Shown here piece after piece: positions 1-7,457 of a stretch of DNA of 11,904 nt. Below the pieces are notes generated by a model. That model worked only from the letters and a program-made list of their open reading frames with translations. It did not search any database and was not told the origin of the DNA. Source of the DNA: JALVIU01 sp964462295 (GTDB taxonomy: Bacteria > Atribacterota > JALVIU01). A program made the translations under genes and the position numbers. The first letter of the stretch is position 1. Each line of letters starts with the position of its first letter. Where the stretch lies: the NCBI GenBank assembly GCA_964462295.1, contig CAYWXH010000047.1, forward strand, positions 1 to 11,904, given 5' to 3'.

Positions 1-1832
1 GGGATACCGTTTTTGTCCCAACCCCTTGCCTCATAGTATTCATCAAGCATTAAGTCATATTCTCTTATCGCACTCTCTGAAACATCTTTGTATTTACCAA
101 ATTTAGGAATAGATTTTACCCTTTCTGGTAGATAGTCATCTTTTCTTGATATACCCTCTCTTACATTAAACATACGCTGTAGATTGTAAATGCGTTCCCC
201 TATCTGTAGTAGTTCTCTTCCGTTCATATTCCAACCAGTAAGGGCAGAGAGTTCTTCCGCAAGGTCATCTGGTGTAAGTCCTGCATAGATATAAAACTTA
301 CATATACCTACTATATCAGGTATCATACCAAAGTCATGAAGTATTTTGGATGCCCTGCCTTTGCCTTTTTCGACAAATCTATCTACTTTATTAGGGTCGG
401 GGAGGCCATAAGGTATAAGACCGAAATCTACCTTGTAGGCATCATATGCCATACCTTCTATAGGGTGTATATGATTCATACCTGTATTACTTGCCCCATA
501 TGTAAGTGCTAATGCCTTTCCGGATCGTGGGTCATGTGCGGGACCTTCTAATCCTTTTACATGGATTGCAAACTCTTCTGATCCTCCCCTTATAGTTTGG
601 GCCGCTTTTCTTACCCCATTTGCCAATACATCTCCTATCCCTCTGCGATGAACGATCTGTTTAAGAATTTCTATAGCAGCATCCATATTTCCCCATGTAA
701 GTTCGATTCCTCCTAGATCGTCTTTTGTAAGTATTCCTTTCTCATATGCTTCCATGGCAAATGCTATTACCCCACCTGCAGATATAGTATCTATGCCATA
801 GACATTGCAAAGATATGTAGCATGTACTGCAGCATCTATATTATCATTTTGGATAAATGCAGTAAATGCGGATATGGATTCATATTCACTTCCACTGTGT
901 ATAGGGGTTTTCCATTTTCCACTCTCTACTTTTGCCACTCTTTCGCAAAAAAGTATGCATCCCTTATAGCATCCTTTTCCCTTTACAAGGTTTTGCGATT
1001 TAAAGTGTTCGTAGAGTTTTTCTCCGATCCCCCATGAATTTGATTGCCAATTTTTTGTAGGCCAATCACCTGCATCATCACATTTCCCTAAATCCCCTGT
1101 TGTACCATCTGTTTTAAATCCTAAATTATCAGGTGTAAGGAGTTTTTGTGAATGTTTCCTTACTGTTTTATAGAAATTCATTCTGTCTGATATGGGTATT
1201 TTTTTATCCCCCTTTACGGCTATCGCAAGAAGGTTTTTTGCACCCATTACAGCCCCTGCCCCAGACCTACCTGCTGCACGAGACCCATCACCAAACATAA
1301 CACTTGAAAACAGAACCATGTTCTCACCCGCAGGTCCTATTACTGCTACTTCAAATTCTTTATCCAACTCTTTTTTCAATTTCTCTACCTTTTCATAGGA
1401 TGATAGGCCTTTTAGGTTTTCTGCAGGTCTTATCTGAACTTTTTCATTATCTATAATTATATATACAGGTTCAGATGCCTTATCTTCGATTATCAGAAGT
1501 TCATATCCTGCTTTTCTCAGAGAAGGTCCAAAATCACTTCCACTTCTTGATTCCCCCCATACCCCTGTAAGGGGAGATTTAAAGCAAAGGTCTACACTCC
1601 CTGAACCAGGTGCCCCTGTCCCTGTAAGAGGGCCTGTGGCAAATATGAGTTTGGCATCGGGAGAAAGGGGGTCTGTCCCTTTTTTAAGTTCCTTGTAGAG
1701 TATTTTTGCAGAAAGGCCTACCCCTCCAAGATATTCTTTTAAGTCTTTGGGGTCGATATCTTCTATCTTTGCATTTTTGTCCCTTAAATTTACCCTAAGA
1801 AGTTTCCCTGTATAGCCAAAGAGATTACTCAC
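1..1832 (-). CDS. aor: aldehyde ferredoxin oxidoreductase (tungstopterin AOR family), C-terminus cut by window edge
   Basis: Predicted to interconvert aldehydes and carboxylic acids with ferredoxin in the cytoplasm, using a bis-pterin tungsten cofactor and one [4Fe-4S] cluster. Translation gives 610 residues and then runs off the window. AOR proteins are usually slightly over 600 residues, so only a short tail is missing. The N-terminus has the family's GYTGKLLRVNL start and the GGVGL glycine motif near residue 30. A cysteine group at 288, 292 and 296 (GCYKGCILFC) plus Cys511 in GICKF are the expected cluster ligands, but the first spacing is C-x3-C where the family usually has C-x2-C. The start is GTG at 1832, chosen because AAAGAGG lies 8 nt upstream. 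An in-frame GTG four codons earlier overlaps that site. The gene follows the alcohol dehydrogenase stop by 14 nt. The family call is secure; substrate and physiological direction are unknown. Confidence 0.93.
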   Translation of the reverse strand, partial: MSNLFGYTGKLLRVNLRDKNAKIEDIDPKDLKEYLGGVGLSAKILYKELKKGTDPLSPDAKLIFATGPLTGTGAPGSGSVDLCFKSPLTGVWGESRSGSDFGPSLRKAGYELLIIEDKASEPVYIIIDNEKVQIRPAENLKGLSSYEKVEKLKKELDKEFEVAVIGPAGENMVLFSSVMFGDGSRAAGRSGAGAVMGAKNLLAIAVKGDKKIPISDRMNFYKTVRKHSQKLLTPDNLGFKTDGTTGDLGKCDDAGDWPTKNWQSNSWGIGEKLYEHFKSQNLVKGKGCYKGCILFCERVAKVESGKWKTPIHSGSEYESISAFTAFIQNDNIDAAVHATYLCNVYGIDTISAGGVIAFAMEAYEKGILTKDDLGGIELTWGNMDAAIEILKQIVHRRGIGDVLANGVRKAAQTIRGGSEEFAIHVKGLEGPAHDPRSGKALALTYGASNTGMNHIHPIEGMAYDAYKVDFGLIPYGLPDPNKVDRFVEKGKGRASKILHDFGMIPDIVGICKFYIYAGLTPDDLAEELSALTGWNMNGRELLQIGERIYNLQRMFNVREGISRKDDYLPERVKSIPKFGKYKDVSESAIREYDLMLDEYYEARGWDKNGI

Positions 1833-1846
1833 AATGTCCACCTCTT

Positions 1847-3118
1847 TTAACCGAATAATCTACTTTCTAAAGCCTCTTTCCCTTCATATACTACTTCAAA
1901 GAACTCTTCTAAATTTTCTCTTGTGGCCCTTCTTGGATTGTATAAGGACATAGAGTACATCTCTTCCCCTCTTTTCAGTATATACTCTGCCAGGGTAGGT
2001 ATATCTTCTCTCTTCATACCATAGGACTTTAGGTCTGTAGGTATCCCTACATCTTCCATAAGCTCAAAGGTAGCCAATATTGCATGTCTTGCAGCATCTC
2101 TTGTGGACATACCATATGTATCTACTCCCAATACCTCTGCTATAAGTGCCAGTTTTCTCTGTGCATAATCATCAGGAAGATTAAACCAGTATACATACGG
2201 GAGGAGTACTGCACATGCTGCACCATGTGTCATATTGTATTTTGGAGAGATCCCTTCAGATGCCACATGTCCAAGTGTAGCAGGTCCAGCTACCCAACCA
2301 AAGCTTATAACTATACCTCCTAAAGCAGCTGCCATAGCCATATTCCATCTGGCTTCAGGGTCATCCCCATGATGATATGCTGCACGTAAGTTCTCTGCTA
2401 CAAGCTTTACCCCTTGGAGTGCAAGTGCATCGGAGAATGGATTTGCAAGCTTGGAGATCACCCCTTCAGCAGAATGGCTCATAGCATCAAAACCTGTATT
2501 TGCAGTTACAGTGGGTGGTAATTTCATCATAAGGGATGGGTCAATTATTGATGCCTCGGCAAGCACAGGATCTCCTGTAATCCATGTTTTTGCTGTCCCT
2601 ACATACTCCTCAGGCACTATTACAACGGCAGTATTTGAGACCTCACTTCCTGTCCCAGAGGTGGTAGGGATGAGAAGTTTTGGAAGTGATCCGGGAATAG
2701 GTTTTGTACTTGGTGCAAGATAATCATCTATCTTTTCCTCTCTTCTTGCAAAACATGCAGCCATTTTTGCCCTATCTAGGCTGCTTCCTCCGCCTATGCC
2801 CACAATAAGTCCATACTCTTTTTTAGATGCTGCATCAATTACTTCGTGCACCTGTTGGATAGTAGGTTCTATAGCAGTAGGTACAAATACATCCACATTG
2901 AACCCACTATCAGCAAGCGCATTTAGCACATCATCTATAAGCCCGATTTTTCTCAATACCTCATCTGTTATTACAATTACATCTCTGTTTTTAGCAATCT
3001 CTTTTGCCACTTTTCCACTCTCTTTTGCTGCCCCAAAACCGAATAAGACCCGAGGTGGGAGACGATATTCATCAAGTCTTCCCAACCAATGTCCAAAGAA
3101 TAAATCTTCAGTACTCAT
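1847..3118 (-). CDS. iron-containing (group III) alcohol dehydrogenase
   Basis: Predicted NAD(P)-dependent alcohol dehydrogenase of the Fe-ADH family, interconverting an alcohol and an aldehyde in the cytoplasm. At 423 residues it is slightly longer than the usual 380-400. The nucleotide-binding half carries GIGGGSSLD (107-115) and PTTSGTGSEV (151-160). The four metal ligands of the family are visible as Asp211 and His215 (FDAMSH), His284 (LGH) and His298 (THG). The position four after the third ligand, a conserved His in FucO-type enzymes (GMAHPLG), is Glu288 here. The ATG start is preceded by AAAAGGGGG with 8 nt spacing. The gene sits 37 nt after the chemotaxis receptor and 14 nt before the AOR, so dehydrogenase and AOR are probably co-transcribed. 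Together they would make a carboxylate-aldehyde-alcohol pathway. The alcohol used cannot be read from sequence. Confidence 0.95.
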   Translation of the reverse strand: MSTEDLFFGHWLGRLDEYRLPPRVLFGFGAAKESGKVAKEIAKNRDVIVITDEVLRKIGLIDDVLNALADSGFNVDVFVPTAIEPTIQQVHEVIDAASKKEYGLIVGIGGGSSLDRAKMAACFARREEKIDDYLAPSTKPIPGSLPKLLIPTTSGTGSEVSNTAVVIVPEEYVGTAKTWITGDPVLAEASIIDPSLMMKLPPTVTANTGFDAMSHSAEGVISKLANPFSDALALQGVKLVAENLRAAYHHGDDPEARWNMAMAAALGGIVISFGWVAGPATLGHVASEGISPKYNMTHGAACAVLLPYVYWFNLPDDYAQRKLALIAEVLGVDTYGMSTRDAARHAILATFELMEDVGIPTDLKSYGMKREDIPTLAEYILKRGEEMYSMSLYNPRRATRENLEEFFEVVYEGKEALESRLFG

Positions 3119-3155
3119 CTCATTAACCCCCTTTTTTTAGAGAATTTCCCCCCTA

Positions 3156-5366
3156 TTAGATCTTAAAACCTGATACAAGGGTTTCAAGTTCTTCTGTGCT
3201 TTTCTTTAAATTCTCTAATACACTTTCGAGTTCATTTGCAGATGCGGCATTGTCCTGGGCTACCTGGGATATAACTTCAATACCTTTTCTCATCTCCCTT
3301 GCAGCTGCAGCTTGTTCCTCAGTGGCTGCTGAAATGTATGATACATTTTGTGTAACCTCTTTTACCCTCTCTCCCATCATTTCCGCATTTTCAACCTCTT
3401 TTTTTATAAGATCTGTTATATCTTCTATGCTTTTTATACTTGCTTCAATAAGGGTTTCCGCACCTTCTCCTTGATCCTTTTCGTATTCTGCATTTTGTGC
3501 AATGGTTTCTATAATAGATGTAACATTTTTTATACCATCACTTATAACTTGGAAGGTTTCATATGTGGATTTTACAAGATCCATTCCTTTTTCTGCTTCA
3601 GCTTTTCCTTCTTCTGAAGACCTTACGGCATTTTGCACCTGTTTTTGAATATCCCCTATGAGTTCACCTATCTCGCCTGCTGCCTGCTGTGAGCGTTCTG
3701 CAAGCTTTCTTACCTCATCTGCAACCACTGCAAAGCCCCTTCCTGCCTCACCTGCACGTGCTGCTTCAATGGCTGCATTTAATGCAAGAAGATTTGTCTG
3801 TTCAGCAATATCTGATATGACCTCTGTAATCTTTCCTATCTCTTCAGAGGATTTTCCGAGATTATTTACCATATTTACTATATCTTCTACCTTCATCTTT
3901 ATATTTTCCATACCTTTTATCGTTTCTTCTATAGCAGCAATACCTTTTTCCCTATAAGCTTCGGTCTCCTCTGCTATTTTTCTTGACTCTTCAGAAGATT
4001 GTACGGTTCTTTCTATTGATGTTTTGAGCTTCGAAATAGCTTCACCTACTCTCTTGGAGTTATTAGATACGATATCTGCCATATCCTCTATCTTCCTGTT
4101 ATCACTTATAACTACCTCTGCACTTCTTGCAAGCTCATCAGATGAGTTAGCTATATCTTGTGCATTTTTTGCTACCTCTTCTATAGATGATGTAATCTCT
4201 TCTACTGTAGCAGATGTCTCCTCTGCTGTAGATGCAAGGGATTCGATGGAGTCAGATAGTCTTGATGCCTCACTGGAAATATTTTCGGTAACTGTATCGA
4301 TATTTTTCGATGATTCACTTACTTTTTCGATTATGTGACGTATCTTGTCTACAAATACATTAAACCATTTGCCGAGTTCTCCCATTTCATCCTTGCCTTC
4401 GGGTAGTTTTTTGGTAAGATCTCCTTCTCCTTGTGCTATATCTTTTAATGCAAAGATTACCCTATCTATAGATTTTACAATATTTCGTGAAAGTGATAGT
4501 ATGAGTAAGATTACTACAAGGGCTATAATTATACTCATAATAAGCATATTTTTAAGAAGTGCCCCTTGATTTTTCTCAAGCATTGTTTCATTTTTAGAGA
4601 GAATGTCAGATGCCCTCTTTATAAGAGAATCTATTATAGGAAATATACCCTCAAAGAGCTTCTTCTCTTCTTGGGAGATTTTATCTGCCTCATACAATTT
4701 GCTTGCAAGTTTATCAAAAGAGTTTTGATAATTTTTGAAGGTTTGCTCCATCTCTTGGGGGATTATCTTTAGTTTTATATAAAACTTTATCCTTTTATTA
4801 AATGAGGTAAGATATTTTTTGTCTTTTGTAAGGAGAAAATCTTTCTCCAGATTTCTTAGATTAAGTATTTTGGAGAGTAATTTGTCATCTCTTACTATTC
4901 TTAAGTAATCTGCTACCTTTCTAATGTTTTCAGAGAATTCCTTTTTGAGACCTTCTTTTTCTGTAAGGCCTATCTCTTTTTCTACTGCTACATATGACAG
5001 AAATTTTTTCTCCCATTGTAAGATGGCACTTTTTAACTTGGAGAGCTTTGATGCCATATCCTTGTCAGGGTTATATTTAGAAATTTCGTCTATGTCTTTT
5101 ATTGTCTCATTTGCTAGGTCTTTTACAGAATTTACATAATTTATATCTTTTTTGGTAATAAATTCTTCTGCCAAAATACGCATATAGAGGATGTGTTCGT
5201 CCATTTCATTTATAATCTTTGATATCTTTCCTGCAAGGATATTCTCTCTGCTTAGTGCAAGGTTTTTTTCAATCATATTCCAAGTAATCCCAAACATTGA
5301 CAGGAACCCTATGAGTATAAGTACAATAAGTATGAAAAATTTGGTTTTAATTTTTAGGTTTTTCAT
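3156..5366 (-). CDS. methyl-accepting chemotaxis protein with HBM-like sensor
   Basis: Transmembrane chemoreceptor that would signal through CheW/CheA to the flagellar motor. Order of parts in 736 residues: cytoplasmic basic start, TM1 at about 9-28, a periplasmic all-helical sensor of about 240 residues, TM2 at about 273-293, HAMP at about 294-348, then a long coiled-coil signalling region. The hairpin tip is intact (AIEAARAGEAGRGFAVVADE, 532-551, continuing VRKLAERS). The sensor contains LRNLEKDFLLTKDKKYL (170-186), which resembles the core signature of helical bimodular (HBM) domains; characterised members such as Pseudomonas McpS bind TCA-cycle acids. There is no C-terminal NWETF-type pentapeptide for CheR docking; the protein ends VSGFKI. 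The start is supported by AAGGAGG, 5 nt upstream. It sits 14 nt after the ATPase gene and 37 nt before the alcohol dehydrogenase, so it is probably operonic. The ligand is inferred only at class level. Confidence 0.95.
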   Translation of the reverse strand: MKNLKIKTKFFILIVLILIGFLSMFGITWNMIEKNLALSRENILAGKISKIINEMDEHILYMRILAEEFITKKDINYVNSVKDLANETIKDIDEISKYNPDKDMASKLSKLKSAILQWEKKFLSYVAVEKEIGLTEKEGLKKEFSENIRKVADYLRIVRDDKLLSKILNLRNLEKDFLLTKDKKYLTSFNKRIKFYIKLKIIPQEMEQTFKNYQNSFDKLASKLYEADKISQEEKKLFEGIFPIIDSLIKRASDILSKNETMLEKNQGALLKNMLIMSIIIALVVILLILSLSRNIVKSIDRVIFALKDIAQGEGDLTKKLPEGKDEMGELGKWFNVFVDKIRHIIEKVSESSKNIDTVTENISSEASRLSDSIESLASTAEETSATVEEITSSIEEVAKNAQDIANSSDELARSAEVVISDNRKIEDMADIVSNNSKRVGEAISKLKTSIERTVQSSEESRKIAEETEAYREKGIAAIEETIKGMENIKMKVEDIVNMVNNLGKSSEEIGKITEVISDIAEQTNLLALNAAIEAARAGEAGRGFAVVADEVRKLAERSQQAAGEIGELIGDIQKQVQNAVRSSEEGKAEAEKGMDLVKSTYETFQVISDGIKNVTSIIETIAQNAEYEKDQGEGAETLIEASIKSIEDITDLIKKEVENAEMMGERVKEVTQNVSYISAATEEQAAAAREMRKGIEVISQVAQDNAASANELESVLENLKKSTEELETLVSGFKI

Positions 5367-5380
5367 AATTTCCTCCTTTT

Positions 5381-6109
5381 TTATAAAGTATTTTTAACTA
5401 TATTTTCTAGGTTATTTGAAAGTTTCGTGCCCAATAATTTTTCGGTATCTCCTATGGCACCTTCGAGGTCTTTATCAAAACTTATATCCCCAAGATATTT
5501 GATCCCCTTTCCTTCTATTTTTTTCTCAAATCCGTATGTAGCATCCCCTACCATGTTAAGTATGGCTCCAATTATAGGAACATTTTGTTCTTTTAGGACA
5601 TCGACGACTTTTTTAAAGGTTTGCCATGATAGGGCAGAAGGGGTGGTGACAAGCAGAAACTCTACTTTTTCTATGATTCGAAGAAGTTCTAAAAATACAT
5701 CCCCTATACCAGGGGGAAGGTCCATTATAAGATAATCCAGTTTCCTCCATCTTGTTATAGCAAAAAGTTCTAATATGGCATTTGTTAGGTCATCCCCCCT
5801 AAGTGCTGTGGGATTATCCTTTGTATAAGATACAATGGAAAGATATGAGAGTCCTTTGATATTTAAAGGGATTATGCCCTTTTCCTCTTCAGGAAAGGGT
5901 AAATCCCTCTCTCCAAGGATTACATGTGTGGAAGGGCTTGTGAAATCAAGATCTAAAAGCCCTACTTTTTTGCCCATATCTTTTAGGATAAGTGCCAAAG
6001 TAGTGGATACAATGCTTTTACCTATCCCCCCTTTCCCCCCTGATACAGCAATGATTCTCCCCACATCTTTGAGCCTCTCTTTTATAATATTTTTTCTTGG
6101 GTCAATCAT
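5381..6109 (-). CDS. MinD/Mrp-family ATPase, probable ATPase-type HypB nickel chaperone partner of HypA
   Basis: A 242-residue P-loop ATPase of the SIMIBI class. The deviant Walker A motif GGKGGIGKS is at 24-32, with signature Lys26 and Lys31. The switch-I region LLDLDFTSPS is at 51-60, and Walker B with switch II, LIMDLPPGIGD, at 127-137. It contains no cysteine, so it lacks the CxxC of Mrp/Nbp35/ApbC iron-sulfur carriers, and it has no MinD-like C-terminal amphipathic membrane helix. Its start overlaps the hypA stop (ATGA), implying translational coupling. From memory of the family, Thermococcus kodakarensis uses a Mrp/MinD-type ATPase as HypB, which binds HypA and raises its nickel affinity; that protein also opens MIDPR followed by ERL, as here (MIDPRKNIIKERL). 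The HypB role is therefore a well-supported inference. Alternatives are a MinD-like partitioning or flagellar-placement ATPase, made less likely by the hypA overlap. Confidence 0.8.
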   Translation of the reverse strand: MIDPRKNIIKERLKDVGRIIAVSGGKGGIGKSIVSTTLALILKDMGKKVGLLDLDFTSPSTHVILGERDLPFPEEEKGIIPLNIKGLSYLSIVSYTKDNPTALRGDDLTNAILELFAITRWRKLDYLIMDLPPGIGDVFLELLRIIEKVEFLLVTTPSALSWQTFKKVVDVLKEQNVPIIGAILNMVGDATYGFEKKIEGKGIKYLGDISFDKDLEGAIGDTEKLLGTKLSNNLENIVKNTL

Positions 6110-6522
6110 ATTCTTTCCCCTGTTATAGAATCTACAAATAAACCTCGACCTTTTATTACTTCAAAATCTCTACTTTTACACTTTGGGCATTCTATATATG
6201 TATGAGCAACCTCTGGCAAAAAGTGAATAGCTTCCCTGTCATCCCCGTCTATCTTTTCAAAAACCTCTTTTCCGCTCCATTCATGTCCACATACCCTACA
6301 TTTAAAGAGTACTTTTTCTTCTTCGATTTGAACTTTGGTCTCTTTTGTTATATCTCCTTTCATCTTGAGGATTTCATCTAAGGCATATCTGAAGATATCC
6401 TCTTCTATCTGTTGAAGTTCCCCCATTCTTATTTTTATTTCCGTAATCTTTGTTAATCCATTCTTCCTTGCAAAATCTATTGCAGTCTCTATAACCGCTT
6501 CTGCTAATGACCATTCATGCAT
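6106..6522 (-). CDS. hypA: hydrogenase nickel metallochaperone HypA (long-loop, archaeal-type)
   Basis: Nickel-insertion protein for [NiFe] hydrogenase maturation, cytoplasmic, 138 residues against about 115 for E. coli HypA. It begins with the diagnostic MHE, where the Met1 amine and His2 bind nickel. Zinc-site cysteines are Cys75/Cys78 (CRVC) and Cys112/Cys115 (CPKC). The 33 residues between the two CxxC pairs are far more than the 12-13 of typical bacterial HypA and match the longer thermococcal form. His100 lies in this insert (AIHFLPEVAH) and is the likely counterpart of the extra nickel-ligand His of T. kodakarensis HypA. The start has GAGGTG 7 nt upstream; that site contains the TGA stop of the preceding gene. 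The 3' end overlaps the ATPase gene by 4 nt. No hydrogenase subunit is in the window. Confidence 0.95.
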   Translation of the reverse strand: MHEWSLAEAVIETAIDFARKNGLTKITEIKIRMGELQQIEEDIFRYALDEILKMKGDITKETKVQIEEEKVLFKCRVCGHEWSGKEVFEKIDGDDREAIHFLPEVAHTYIECPKCKSRDFEVIKGRGLFVDSITGERI

Positions 6523-6525
6523 GTT

Positions 6526-6533
6526 TCACCTCT
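6526..6533 (-). promoter_or_regulatory. hypA ribosome-binding site overlapping the upstream stop codon
   Basis: AGAGGTGA on the minus strand contains the TGA stop of the DUF2330-like gene and lies 3 nt before the hypA ATG at 6522. A ribosome finishing the upstream gene would cover this site, so the two genes are likely translated in step. Confidence 0.75.
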
Positions 6534-7446
6534 TTTTCGTATTTTGTAATGGATTGTATGGTTTTAATTGGTATATAGAGGTATTAAGCCATATATCATA
6601 TTTCACATCATAGGTGCCTTTGTATTTTATGGCCCCGAAGATGGCATGCTCCCCCATGAGCTTTGCAATATCAGGATCTATCATCTCCATATCTTCCCAG
6701 TTAACAATAGCAGTCTCTGACCTCCTCCAGGGGTGAGGCATAGGGCTGAATGCTGCTTTTTCAAGTATTTCTCCATAGTTTGAAAAAATAAAAAGTTCAA
6801 TACTTCCTGTCCCTGGAAAGGCAGATGATGTAACTAAGGGGTAGTAAAAGTAAGATGTATCAAATTTATATACAAGAGGGGTTATAGGGTTTATACCATT
6901 TGAAAGATTTACTATATCAAACACAAAATAGTTTATCCCTTTTTTAAGGTAATGAACTATAATATCTTGCTCTTTTTCTGTAAAGCCTTCTTTAGATATT
7001 CCTTCTTTTTTGAATAGCTCTTTTACCCATTTTACAAAATCAGAGAAATCATTCACCTTTACCTGTACTATTTTGTGAGGGCCTAATGTTTGGTTAGAGA
7101 CTATCTCTATACCTTCTTTTTTAGGCTCACCACTTCTGTAAAAGGTAAGATAGTGTAAATTATACTTTTTTACAAGGGTTTTTAGGTTTTTAAAAGTCTC
7201 TTTATTCCCCTCCTTTATTGAAGCCTTTGATGGGAATGGGATAAAGCGAACCGCTTTTGTATCACTTGATGTGTCAAAATCTGTAGATAGTACAAGTATT
7301 TCTGAGAATCCATCATATGCAATAATGGCCCTTTGTGCAGGTTCTGTAAGGTCAACTGCCTCATCTGGCACTATTGCCCCCATATCCGAAAATGCAGTTC
7401 CTATAAGTAAGATCAAAAAAACTATAGCTAAAATAAAAATTCGCAT
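6526..7446 (-). CDS. exported DUF2330-like protein of unknown function
   Basis: 306 residues with a clear N-terminal signal peptide: basic MR, hydrophobic core 3-17, and a likely cut after TAFS (residue 20). The mature protein would lie outside the cytoplasmic membrane. Segments EPAQRAIIAYDG (35-46), EILVLSTDF (49-57) and AVRFIPFPS (65-73) resemble the N-terminal block of DUF2330 proteins, which have no known function. There are no cysteines, obvious catalytic motif, lipobox or second membrane helix. The gene begins 11 nt after the antiporter with GGAGGGAGG just upstream, and its TGA stop forms part of the hypA ribosome-binding site. Its translation is thus physically linked to nickel-chaperone genes. 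A role in metal handling or envelope adaptation would be a guess. The family call is from memory of the conserved block. Confidence 0.75.
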   Translation of the reverse strand: MRIFILAIVFLILLIGTAFSDMGAIVPDEAVDLTEPAQRAIIAYDGFSEILVLSTDFDTSSDTKAVRFIPFPSKASIKEGNKETFKNLKTLVKKYNLHYLTFYRSGEPKKEGIEIVSNQTLGPHKIVQVKVNDFSDFVKWVKELFKKEGISKEGFTEKEQDIIVHYLKKGINYFVFDIVNLSNGINPITPLVYKFDTSYFYYPLVTSSAFPGTGSIELFIFSNYGEILEKAAFSPMPHPWRRSETAIVNWEDMEMIDPDIAKLMGEHAIFGAIKYKGTYDVKYDIWLNTSIYQLKPYNPLQNTKKR

Positions 7447-7457
7447 AACCCTCCCTC

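Noticed and set aside
822..1398. Plus-strand reading frames of about 70 codons opposite the AOR
   Set aside because: They are antisense to a continuous conserved AOR frame and have no ribosome-binding site or recognisable family; the same holds for the other plus-strand frames across the window.
3127..3153. Two G-runs (AGGGGGG and AAAGGGGG) between the chemoreceptor and alcohol dehydrogenase, considered as a double ribosome-binding site or remnant gene start
   Set aside because: Only the proximal run is at correct distance from a start codon; the distal one precedes no usable frame and no hairpin forms.
5381..6109. Annotating the ATPase as an Mrp/ApbC iron-sulfur carrier or as MinD
   Set aside because: It has no cysteines for a cluster and no C-terminal amphipathic helix, and its start overlaps the hypA stop.
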